Assembly (NCBI GenBank): GCA_001897445.1
Contig: MKSX01000028.1
Location: 1-45,075, forward strand
Reading direction: 5' to 3'
Length of the DNA: 45,075 nt
Origin: Alphaproteobacteria bacterium 33-17
Lineage (GTDB): Bacteria; Pseudomonadota; Alphaproteobacteria; Rickettsiales; 33-17
A program made the position numbers and the translations under genes. How positions within the stretch are numbered: the first letter of the stretch is position 1; each line of letters begins with the position of its first letter. Under the pieces are notes generated by a model, which was not told the origin of the DNA, ran no database searches, and was given only the letters and a program-made list of their open reading frames with translations. Shown here piece after piece: positions 26,162 through 33,134 of the stretch.

Positions 26162-26401
26162 ATGCAAAAAGATATTCATCCAAAAAGTAAAGTAGTAAAA
26201 TTTATCATGCCTAATGGCGAAATTCTTGAAACAATTTCAACATATAAAGGCGATGAGTTCCATTGTGAGAGATCAATTCATGATCACCCAGCGTGGAAGA
26301 AAACAGCAGTTGTATCTGATCTTAATACAAAATCAGAACAAGTTACTAAATTCATGGGCAAATTTGGCGGCTTTGACGCTATGTTTGGTCAAAAGAAATA
26401 G
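26162..26401 (+). CDS. rpmE: Ribosomal protein bL31
   Basis: A 79-residue large-subunit protein bridging the two ribosomal subunits. The start MQKDIHPKSKVVKFIMPNG and the HPAWK motif are typical of bL31. Only one Cys is present (FHCERS), so the CxxC zinc ribbon of the Zn-bound form is missing; this is the zinc-independent type. tRNA-Phe begins 10 nt after the stop and may be on the same transcript. The J-domain gene lies 78 nt before it. Confidence 0.88.
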   Translation: MQKDIHPKSKVVKFIMPNGEILETISTYKGDEFHCERSIHDHPAWKKTAVVSDLNTKSEQVTKFMGKFGGFDAMFGQKK

Positions 26402-26411
26402 ATAAAGTTAA

Positions 26412-26487
26412 GGCTGGATAGCTCAGTTGGTAGAGCAAAGGACTGAAAATCCTTGTGTCCCTGGTTCGATTCCTGGTCCAGCCACCA
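26412..26487 (+). tRNA. tRNA-Phe (anticodon GAA)
   Basis: A 76-nt tRNA with acceptor stem GGCTGGA/TCCAGCC, a D arm GCTCAGTTGGTAGAGC, anticodon arm AAGGA-CTGAAAA-TCCTT giving anticodon GAA, a T arm with CTGGTTCGATTCCTGG and an encoded CCA. It is 10 nt after rpmE and 20 nt before the first EamA gene. Confidence 0.96.
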
Positions 26488-26507
26488 CCTTCTAATTTTT
26501 ATTATAA

Positions 26508-27428
26508 ATGACCGTAAATTTACAAAAAAATAAATTAAATACTTTAAAGGGTATTGCTTTAGTACTCTTTTCTTTATTTTTATATGCGTATTCAGATGCT
26601 TTAATTAAAGTATTGCTGAATAAAAACTATTCCGTTGAACAAACAACTTTTTTAAGAGCATTCACAAGGCTTATTCCGCTTTTTGGGGCTGTTGCCTTAT
26701 TTTACAGAAGCTGGGCTCCGCTCAAGACTAATCGTCCATGGGCGCATTTAAGCAATGCGGTTATTGGTTGCGCTCGTACCTATGCATTTATGTGGGCTTT
26801 TAAACTTATACCGCTTGCAGAAGCATCAGCGCTTAGTTACACATCTGCTATATTTTTTGTAATATTATCAGTAGTTTTCCTAAATGAAAAGTTACAAAGA
26901 TATCATATTATTGCTATAGTTTTAGGTGCTATAGGTGTGGTTATCGCATATAGACCAGGTCTTGAAATATTTAGACTTGGTGCGATTGTTACGCTTGTTG
27001 GCGCATTTTTTGCGGCGGTAAATAAGATTATTATTAGAAAACTATCTTTCCAGGATAATTCTCTTGGTATCGTAATTTATCCTAACCTATTCTTACTTCT
27101 TATTACTCTTCCTTTCCTTGGTGAAAACTGGAAGCCGGTAGAAATGGAAGACTGGTTAGTATTCCTTGCAATCGGTGCTATGGCGGCCTTAGCACAGTAT
27201 AGCTTTGCCATTGCTTTAAGGCTTACAAAAGGTTTAACTCTTGCACCATATGACTATACATACTTCTGCTGGATTATTCTGATGGAATACTTATTTACAG
27301 ATGTAACCCCTACAGAATTTGTTTTAGTAGGTGCAGTATTTATTATTGCAGGTAATGCTGTAATCCTTATGGAAGAATTTAAAAAAGCCAAAGAAGCAAA
27401 GAAAAAAATAGAAGCTTTAGCTTCATAG
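26508..27428 (+). CDS. EamA/DMT-family transporter, tandem copy 1
   Basis: A 306-residue inner-membrane carrier of the drug/metabolite transporter superfamily with about ten hydrophobic spans in two EamA halves. The first half contains LFSLFLYAYSDALIK and PLAEASALSYTSAIFFV, the second VALVGAFFAAVNKIIIRK-like and GLTLAPYDYTYFCW segments. Related proteins in Rickettsia carry S-adenosylmethionine, but the substrate here is not known. No Shine-Dalgarno sequence is evident before the ATG, only 20 nt after tRNA-Phe. Copy 2 follows after 7 nt and is very similar throughout. Confidence 0.85.
   Translation: MTVNLQKNKLNTLKGIALVLFSLFLYAYSDALIKVLLNKNYSVEQTTFLRAFTRLIPLFGAVALFYRSWAPLKTNRPWAHLSNAVIGCARTYAFMWAFKLIPLAEASALSYTSAIFFVILSVVFLNEKLQRYHIIAIVLGAIGVVIAYRPGLEIFRLGAIVTLVGAFFAAVNKIIIRKLSFQDNSLGIVIYPNLFLLLITLPFLGENWKPVEMEDWLVFLAIGAMAALAQYSFAIALRLTKGLTLAPYDYTYFCWIILMEYLFTDVTPTEFVLVGAVFIIAGNAVILMEEFKKAKEAKKKIEALAS
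27309..27400 (+). repeat. 92-nt tract identical to 28231-28322
   Basis: From CCTACAGAATTTG to AAGAAGCAAA the 3' end of EamA copy 1 is identical base for base to copy 2. The flanking sequence differs at many silent sites. This suggests recent gene conversion or duplication. Confidence 0.85.
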
Positions 27429-27435
27429 AGGTTTT

Positions 27436-28344
27436 ATGCAAAGTCAAGCAAAAAAGTACAATGCTATCAAGGGGATAAGTGTTGTACTTTTTTCGCTCTT
27501 TCTATATGCATACTCAGACGCTCTTGTAAAAATGTTATTAAATAAAAATTACTCAGTGGAGCAGGTTACTTTTTTAAGAGCAGTTTCCAGATTAATACCA
27601 TTAATTATAGCTTTATTACTATTTTATAGAAGCTTGGCTCCTCTTAAAACCAACCGCCCGTGGGCGCATTTAATAAATGCTGTAATTGGTTGCGGGCGTA
27701 CTTATGCATTTATGTGGGCTTTTAAACTTATACCGCTTGCAGAAGCCTCAGCGCTTAGTTACACATCTGCTATATTTTTTGTAATATTATCAGTAGTTTT
27801 CTTAAACGAAAAGCTCCAAAGATATCATATTATTGCTATAGTTTTAGGGGCAATAGGTGTGGTTATTGCATATAGACCAGGATTTGAAATATTTAGGCTA
27901 GGTGCTTTAGTGACATTGGTTGGGGCTTTTTTTGCTTCAGTAAATAAAATTATAATACGAAAACTATCATTTCATGATAATTCTTTAGGTATAATAATTT
28001 ATCCTAATATCTTTCTTATATTAATTTCATTGCCATTTATTAGTGAAAGCTGGAAGCCATTAGATTATGATGATTGGCTACTTCTAATTGCTATTGGAGC
28101 AATGGCAGCTTTATCGCAATATGGTTTTGCAATTGCAATTAAATTAACAAAAGGTCTAAGCCTTGCGCCATATGATTATACTTATTTTTGCTGGATAATA
28201 GTTATGGATTATCTTTTTAATAATGAAATTCCTACAGAATTTGTTTTAGTAGGTGCAGTATTTATTATTGCAGGTAATGCTGTAATCCTTATGGAAGAAT
28301 TTAAAAAAGCCAAAGAAGCAAAAAAACTTGCAGCGCAAGTATAA
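27436..28344 (+). CDS. EamA/DMT-family transporter, tandem copy 2
   Basis: A 302-residue paralogue of the preceding transporter, with the same ten-span layout and nearly the same residues in the cores RTYAFMWAFKLIPLAEASAL and SVVFLNEKLQRYHIIAIVLG. GAGG before its ATG is a good ribosome site. Differences concentrate in loops, for example SESWKPLDYDDW in place of GENWKPVEMEDW. Tandem retention suggests either dosage need or split substrate range. The C-terminal tail is polar and Lys-rich (EEFKKAKEAKKL). It is followed by a long hairpin at the start of fliJ. Confidence 0.85.
   Translation: MQSQAKKYNAIKGISVVLFSLFLYAYSDALVKMLLNKNYSVEQVTFLRAVSRLIPLIIALLLFYRSLAPLKTNRPWAHLINAVIGCGRTYAFMWAFKLIPLAEASALSYTSAIFFVILSVVFLNEKLQRYHIIAIVLGAIGVVIAYRPGFEIFRLGALVTLVGAFFASVNKIIIRKLSFHDNSLGIIIYPNIFLILISLPFISESWKPLDYDDWLLLIAIGAMAALSQYGFAIAIKLTKGLSLAPYDYTYFCWIIVMDYLFNNEIPTEFVLVGAVFIIAGNAVILMEEFKKAKEAKKLAAQV
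28231..28322 (+). repeat. 92-nt tract identical to 27309-27400
   Basis: The second member of the identical pair, at the 3' end of EamA copy 2. The spacing between the two equals the tandem period of about 0.92 kb. Confidence 0.85.
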
Positions 28345-28346
28345 TA

Positions 28347-28391
28347 TTAATAGAATTTATAAGTAAAACAATTGCTTATTAATTCTATTAA
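28347..28391 (+). promoter_or_regulatory. Long hairpin abutting the fliJ start codon
   Basis: TTAATAGAATTTATAAG (28347-28363) and CTTATTAATTCTATTAA (28375-28391) pair over 17 positions with a single mismatch and an 11-nt loop. The ATG of fliJ begins at the next base. It would hide the ribosome-binding region of fliJ, and may also terminate the transporter transcript. Confidence 0.5.
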
Positions 28392-28790
28392 ATGCCTAAA
28401 AGCCTTAAAACCCTTATAAGACTTCATAAAAATGATATCGATAAGCAAATTGAAATTATCGGTAAGATAAATCTTCATCTAGAACGCTTGAACGCAGCAT
28501 TAAATCATTTAAAAACTCAAATGGAAGAAGAGATGGCAGTCACTATTTATGGTTTTGCTGATATTGCAACTTCCTACATGGCTACTAATATAGAACGCCA
28601 GGAAATGCTGAAAAATGAGATTGTGAAAATAGAGGAAAGCTTGGCAAGAGAGCAAGAGATTTTAAGGCTGCTTTTTGAAAGTAAGAAAAAATATGAGATT
28701 ATAGAAGAAAAACAGATAGCAGAGAAAATGGCAAAAATTGAAAGATTAGAGCAAGCTAATTTAGATGAAATAAATTTAAGACCTAAATAG
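28392..28790 (+). CDS. fliJ: Flagellar export protein FliJ (probable)
   Basis: A 132-residue coiled-coil protein. The N-terminal SLKTLIRLHKNDIDKQIEII and the C-terminal KKYEIIEEKQIAEKMAKIERLEQANLDEI are both close to the pattern of alphaproteobacterial FliJ, the stalk of the flagellar type III export ATPase. Almost the whole chain is predicted helix with heptad-like spacing of Leu/Ile, as expected. No ribosome site precedes the ATG; a long hairpin ends directly at it. No other export gene is adjacent, though the flagellin gene is 1.4 kb downstream. A different coiled-coil protein is possible, as FliJ is weakly conserved. Confidence 0.7.
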   Translation: MPKSLKTLIRLHKNDIDKQIEIIGKINLHLERLNAALNHLKTQMEEEMAVTIYGFADIATSYMATNIERQEMLKNEIVKIEESLAREQEILRLLFESKKKYEIIEEKQIAEKMAKIERLEQANLDEINLRPK

Positions 28791-28811
28791 ACCATATTAT
28801 ATGGTCTATTT
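28785..28811. terminator. Palindromic terminator between fliJ and the MerR gene
   Basis: AAATAGACCATA (28785-28796) and TATGGTCTATTT (28800-28811) form a 12-bp stem with a 3-nt loop. The stem includes the stop codons of both convergent genes. T runs are short, so strength is uncertain. Confidence 0.55.
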
Positions 28812-29160
28812 ATAAATCTGCTTTAATAATTTTCCCTAAAGCTAGTTCTAGGTTGTTTTTAATTTCTTCCAGTGAACTAACTATATTATCATTAGAAAAA
28901 GATGTTTTACTTGAGTCTAGCTCAATGTTATTGTTAGATAATGCATTTAAAGCGCCCTTAATGGTCATGCCTTTATCGTATAAATATGATTTAATTTTCC
29001 GAATATTATCAATATGGCTTTCAGTGTAGTAGCGGCGTCCATTAATTTTTTCAGGAGATATCTGAGGGAATTTAGTCTCCCAAAAACGCAAAACATATTC
29101 AGGTATATTTAATATATCTGAAACTTCACCAATTGTTTTATATGTTTTATTGTCTGACAC
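28810..29160 (-). CDS. MerR-family transcriptional regulator
   Basis: A 116-residue regulator with an N-terminal winged helix-turn-helix. YKTIGEVSDILNIPEYVLRFWE (in parts) is the recognition region, and NGRRYYTESHIDNI gives the usual wing. The remainder (about 75-116) is short and helical and lacks a cysteine-rich metal site, so it is not a metal sensor of the classical sort. It follows the ihfA gene on the same strand after 38 nt. A small MerR protein behind ihfA is a recurring alphaproteobacterial arrangement. Its targets are unknown. Confidence 0.85.
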   Translation of the reverse strand: MSDNKTYKTIGEVSDILNIPEYVLRFWETKFPQISPEKINGRRYYTESHIDNIRKIKSYLYDKGMTIKGALNALSNNNIELDSSKTSFSNDNIVSSLEEIKNNLELALGKIIKADL

Positions 29161-29198
29161 TTTTCAAAACCATCTTACAAATATTTTATAAAAAGCTA

Positions 29199-29519
29199 TT
29201 AATTGCTTTCATTTTTATCGTTTTTAGCACTCTCACCATTGATTTTTTGCTTAAGATCTTTGGATACAACATACTTAATAACTGTTCTAGCAGAAATTTC
29301 ATAATTTTTCAAAGTTTTTGGATTTCTTCCAATCCTTGGTTTCTTACTTTTTTGTTGGAAAGATCCAAAATGCATAATATTGACCTTTTCACCTGTAGTA
29401 ATACTTTTACATAATGAGTTTACTAATGTATTTATAATAATACCTGCTTCACTCTCAGGGATACCAGCTTTCTTCCCTACTTTTCTTGCAAGTGTTGCAC
29501 GTGTTACTGAACTTTTCAT
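29199..29519 (-). CDS. ihfA: HU/IHF-family DNA-bending protein, probably IHF alpha
   Basis: A 106-residue nucleoid protein. VTRATLARKVGKKAGIPESEA begins the helical dimer part (in parts), VNIMHFGSFQQKSKK the beta arm, and GRNPKT is the IHF/HU signature at the DNA-bending loop. IHF alpha is favoured over HU by this loop and by the MerR gene behind it. I start at the ATG at 29519, as homologues begin close to this point; the open frame reaches 29588 and an in-frame ATG at 29537 is also possible, with no clear ribosome site. The C-terminal tail is charged (NGESAKNDKNESN). IHF often acts at flagellar promoters, and the flagellin gene is divergent from it. Confidence 0.8.
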   Translation of the reverse strand: MKSSVTRATLARKVGKKAGIPESEAGIIINTLVNSLCKSITTGEKVNIMHFGSFQQKSKKPRIGRNPKTLKNYEISARTVIKYVVSKDLKQKINGESAKNDKNESN

Positions 29520-29671
29520 ATGAGCTACCATTCGTTTCATAAAAGTTAATATATTAATAAATATAACATTTTGTAAAATCATCGTCAAATAAATAATTTT
29601 TTAAAATAGTTAAAATTTTTACTTTTATTAAATTCTTGATCATGGTATGATTAATTAAAATATTAATTTTC

Positions 29672-29722
29672 TTGACACTTTTGAGTCAAAAAAGTTAATC
29701 TTAATAATATGACATATAGTCA
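29672..29722 (+). promoter_or_regulatory. Flagellin promoter with two TGAC/GTCA dyads
   Basis: TTGACA (29672-29677) and TAATCT (29696-29701), spaced by 18 nt, form a sigma-70-like promoter. A dyad TTGAC-N7-GTCAA (29672-29688) covers the -35, and TGAC-N5-GTCA (29710-29722) lies around the likely start of transcription. Such paired half-sites suggest a dimeric regulator. No sigma-54 or sigma-28 consensus is seen. Confidence 0.5.
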
Positions 29723-29757
29723 AATAATTTAACTATTCCATGTAGGAGAATACAATT

Positions 29758-31965
29758 ATGGTTGGTATAATTTCTAATACAACAGCGATTGGTGTACAAG
29801 CAAGTCTCAAAAAAGCTAACAGTGAGACAGCTTCTTCATCAAAAAGGCTTGCTTCTGGTGAAAGAATTATTGAAGCAAGAGACGATGCGGCAGGTCTCGC
29901 TATCGGTACATCACTTCAAGGTAACGTAATCACACTTAACGCAGCTCTTACAAACACTGCTCAGGCTAGCTCACTCTTAGGGGTGGCAGACGGTGCTTTA
30001 AAGAATATTGGTGAGATTTTATCTCGTCAGAAAGCTCTTGCAACACAAGCTACTTCAGGTACTCTTGATGCTACAACACGTGGTTACTTAAATCTCGAGT
30101 TTAAGAATCTTAAAGATGAGATCAACAGGATTGCTGGATCTACCAACTTTAACGGTATTAAATTATTAGATGGTAGTATTTTTGCTCCTGCTGAAATCAA
30201 AACAGATGCTAAAGCTAACGCAACTTCAGTACAAGGTGTACTTACATTTGGTACCGCAGGTGTCGCAATTGCCGATGGTGCAACACTAACAATCAATGGA
30301 ACTGTAATTACATTTGATACAACACCATCTTCTGACCCAAGACAAGCAGATGCTACACAGACAACTATTGCTGGTAAAGCTACTGCACTTTATAATGCTA
30401 TTCAAAACGTTATAAACTCTCTTGATCCTGCTCGTGCAGATGATAAAGCTAACTTGTCAGCTCTCAAGTTTGAACTTAATGACACATTAGGTCAAGTAAC
30501 TATTACTTCTAAATCTTCTGGTACAGAGTTTAACAGTGGTGGTGGTAGAGAAATCAATATTACAGGTAGTGTGACATTTGCTGCTGCAACTGACTTAACA
30601 TTAAACGGTACAACAGCTCTTAACGTAGCTACAGTATATGACTTAAATACTGCAGGTGGTGTGGCTGGTGTTACAGGTGACCTAAATGCTGGTAAGTTCG
30701 CAACTGGTGGTACAAGTGCTTATGACTCTACAGCTTCTACATTTGCTAGAGGAACAGTTTCTGACTCAATCTTAACCGCTATTGACGTTGTAGCAGCTGC
30801 TGCTGGTGCTGGTAACGCAACTGGTGTGAACACTTCTGGTGTTTCAAATAACTCAGCTTTTGTTGGTAAAGTTTCAGGCTTTAAGGCTGTTTACTCTTCA
30901 CCTGACCGTGTTGATTTATCAATTAAAGTTGGTAACTATACTTACCAAGCTAAAAACGTAGAAACAACTCCTGCAGCTGATACTATTGTAAGGTTGTCTT
31001 CAATTGAAGATGGTGGCGGATTCTTTGACCTTCAGGTAAATGATTCAGCTACATCTGGTCAAACAGCTGTAACAAACCAAAAAGAATCTGATGATTTCGC
31101 AGCTCGTATTGATAAAGCGTTTGAAGGGTTAAATTTCTTCCAAAAACGTACAGTATCAAGCTATGTTGCTGCAGGTTCTGTATTCCCTACAGGTGGTACA
31201 ACACAAAGCGGTAACTTATCTGGTACATCCTTCAGATTAATTAACAGTTCTTTTGAAAATTTAAAAGTTGAGAAAGTTAAAGTTGAAGCTCCAGTTTCTG
31301 GTGGTACAGAAGCATTAATTGAGTTCACAATTAATGGTGAAACATTCAGAAGTGGTTATAACAACTTTGGTGTTACAACTGCATTGGGTAGTTCAATAGC
31401 GGCTGCTGCTAACATTGGTTTTGTAAGCACAACTGATCCACAAAAAGTACTTCAGTTCACAAACGGTGCTGTACAAATTGATATTACAAACAAAGCTGAA
31501 GCAGAAGGTTTACAAAAAGCTTTTGAAGAAGCGTTTGGTGTAGGTGAAGGTGGAACAAGCTTATCATTCCAGGTAGGTACAAAATCTACAGATACAGTAC
31601 TTGTACAAATGGAAAGCTCTGCAACAAACAACATTTATCGTAATGCTGATGGTAACGTTGTAGATATTTCTATCGATACACTTGCTAATGCTAACATTGC
31701 TGGTGACGTACTTGATAAAGCTATCAGTACTGTAACATCACTCAGAGCTACCATTGGTGCTTTACAATCAAGGTTTGCTTATGCTGCTTCTAACATTCAA
31801 AGTAGTATTCAAAACCAAGACTTTGCACGTGGTATCTTCCTTGATACAGATGTTGCTTCTGAGTCTACAAACTTTGCAAGCTCACAAGTTAGACTTCAAG
31901 CGAGTATTTCGGTTCTTGCTCAAGCTAACCAATTACCACAAAGCTTACTCAAACTTATTGGTTAA
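29758..31965 (+). CDS. Flagellin
   Basis: A 735-residue filament protein. The conserved N-terminal D0/D1 part is at about 1-145 (NTTAIGVQASLKKANSE, RLASGERIIEARDDAAGLAIG). The C-terminal D1/D0 is at about 640-735 (TVTSLRATIGALQSRFAYAASNI, LAQANQLPQSLLKLIG). Between them is a long middle rich in Thr, Ser, Gly, Ala and Asn, the surface-exposed and variable part. It is much longer than common alphaproteobacterial flagellins of about 270-500 residues. AGGAG lies nine bases before the ATG. The gene stands alone with its own promoter and strong terminator. The codon choice is more regular than in the neighbours, suggesting high expression. The sugar island makes glycosylation conceivable, but this is inference. 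Confidence 0.92.
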   Translation: MVGIISNTTAIGVQASLKKANSETASSSKRLASGERIIEARDDAAGLAIGTSLQGNVITLNAALTNTAQASSLLGVADGALKNIGEILSRQKALATQATSGTLDATTRGYLNLEFKNLKDEINRIAGSTNFNGIKLLDGSIFAPAEIKTDAKANATSVQGVLTFGTAGVAIADGATLTINGTVITFDTTPSSDPRQADATQTTIAGKATALYNAIQNVINSLDPARADDKANLSALKFELNDTLGQVTITSKSSGTEFNSGGGREINITGSVTFAAATDLTLNGTTALNVATVYDLNTAGGVAGVTGDLNAGKFATGGTSAYDSTASTFARGTVSDSILTAIDVVAAAAGAGNATGVNTSGVSNNSAFVGKVSGFKAVYSSPDRVDLSIKVGNYTYQAKNVETTPAADTIVRLSSIEDGGGFFDLQVNDSATSGQTAVTNQKESDDFAARIDKAFEGLNFFQKRTVSSYVAAGSVFPTGGTTQSGNLSGTSFRLINSSFENLKVEKVKVEAPVSGGTEALIEFTINGETFRSGYNNFGVTTALGSSIAAAANIGFVSTTDPQKVLQFTNGAVQIDITNKAEAEGLQKAFEEAFGVGEGGTSLSFQVGTKSTDTVLVQMESSATNNIYRNADGNVVDISIDTLANANIAGDVLDKAISTVTSLRATIGALQSRFAYAASNIQSSIQNQDFARGIFLDTDVASESTNFASSQVRLQASISVLAQANQLPQSLLKLIG

Positions 31966-31980
31966 TAGTAGGTTTTACAA

Positions 31981-32012
31981 AAAAAGAGGGGCGTTTATCG
32001 CCCCCTTTTTTT
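31981..32012. terminator. Terminator of the flagellin gene, shared with prfB
   Basis: AGGGGCG and CGCCCC pair around a short TTTAT loop, flanked by an A run before and nine or more T after. The T run touches the prfB stop codon on the other strand, so it probably works both ways. Confidence 0.85.
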
Positions 32013-33114
32013 TTAGTTTGTTACTAAGGATTTTAAATAACTCGACATAAAATTATCTATATCGCCATCTAGAACACCTGAAGTATCGCTAGTTTCATAA
32101 TCAGTACGTAGGTCTTTTACCATTTGATAGGGCTGAAGTACGTAAGATCTTATTTGATGACCCCAGGAATTATCAGTTTTAGTAGCACTTAAGGAGTTTA
32201 TAGTCTCTTCTCGCTTTTTAAGTTCAAGCTCATAAAGCCTTGATTTTAACATATCCATGCAAGCTGCTTTATTTTTATGCTGAGATCTGTCGCTTTGACA
32301 CTGCACTACTATATTAGTAGGTAGGTGGGTAATTCTAACGGCACTGTCTGTTTTATTAATATGCTGCCCACCTGCACCTGATGCCCTGTAAGTGTCGATT
32401 CTTAGATCTTTTTCATTAATTTCAACTTCTACTGCGTCTGTAATTAAAGGATATACCCAAATACTTGCAAAGCTGGTTTGTCGTTTACCTGCTGCATTAA
32501 ATGGAGAGATTCTAACAAGTCTATGAACTCCACTTTCGCTTTTGCACCAGCCATATGCAAACATCCCGGAAACTTTAATAGTTGCAGACTTTATACCTGC
32601 TTCTTCGCCGTCCAGCTCATCTACAACTTCAGTTTTAAAGCCGCGTTTTTCCGCCCATCTTAAGTACATTCTCATAAGCATTAGCGCCCAGTCATGGCTT
32701 TCAGTTCCGCCAGCTCCTGCATTTATATCAATAAAACAGTCGTTGCTATCAACTTCCCCTGAAAATAAACATTCAATCTCATCTTTTTTGAGTTTCGCAG
32801 CAAGGCTAAGCATTGATGTTGCTATATCTTCCTTAGCGCTTTCATCCTGCTCAAGTTTTGCAAGTTCAAAAAGTTCATATAAATCAGATGCTTCTTGCTT
32901 AGATTTATTGTAATTATTTACCTTGGCTTCTACTAATGATTTTTCTTTCATTACTTTTTGGGCATTTTTTTGATCATCCCAAAAGTTAGAACTTAGCGAG
33001 CTTTCTTCAAGCTCTTTGAGTCTATTAAAGGCGTTTTGCTTTTCAAAGCGCCCTCCCGAGCAGATCTATTACATTTTCGATATTAGCCCTAATTTCTTCA
33101 ATATTTTCTATCAA
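32013..33114 (-). CDS. prfB: Peptide chain release factor 2, with programmed +1 frameshift
   Basis: RF2 releases peptides at UGA and UAA. A first frame starts at TTG 33114 (GAGGA upstream) and runs 23 codons (ENIEEIRANIENVIDLLGRAL) to the in-frame TGA at 33043-33045. Reading continues in the +1 frame from 33044 (EKQNAFNRLKELEE) to the stop at 32013, for a total of 366 residues, the family's usual length. The anticodon-like SPF motif is in VRISPFNAAGK and GGQ in ASGAGGQHINKTDS. The frame that starts at the Met at 32951 alone would lack the N-terminal domain. It begins 20 nt after the PBP1A gene, in the same direction. Confidence 0.93.
33043..33057 (-). promoter_or_regulatory. prfB programmed frameshift site
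   Basis: On the coding strand the site reads GGGAGG-GCG-CTT-TGA. The internal Shine-Dalgarno GGGAGG is three bases from the CTT slip codon, the same geometry as in the E. coli site. UGA pauses when RF2 is scarce, and the ribosome slips +1, so RF2 regulates its own level. Confidence 0.93.
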
Positions 33115-33134
33115 TTTGATAATCCTCTATTATT

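Noticed and set aside
29672..29701. Sigma-54 promoter for the flagellin gene
   Set aside because: The TTGACAC resembles part of a -24 box, but no GC element follows at the right distance; the sigma-70 reading fits better.
32013..32951. prfB as a 312-residue gene starting at an internal Met
   Set aside because: The N-terminal part continues upstream through a +1 frameshift site, and the joined product has normal RF2 length.
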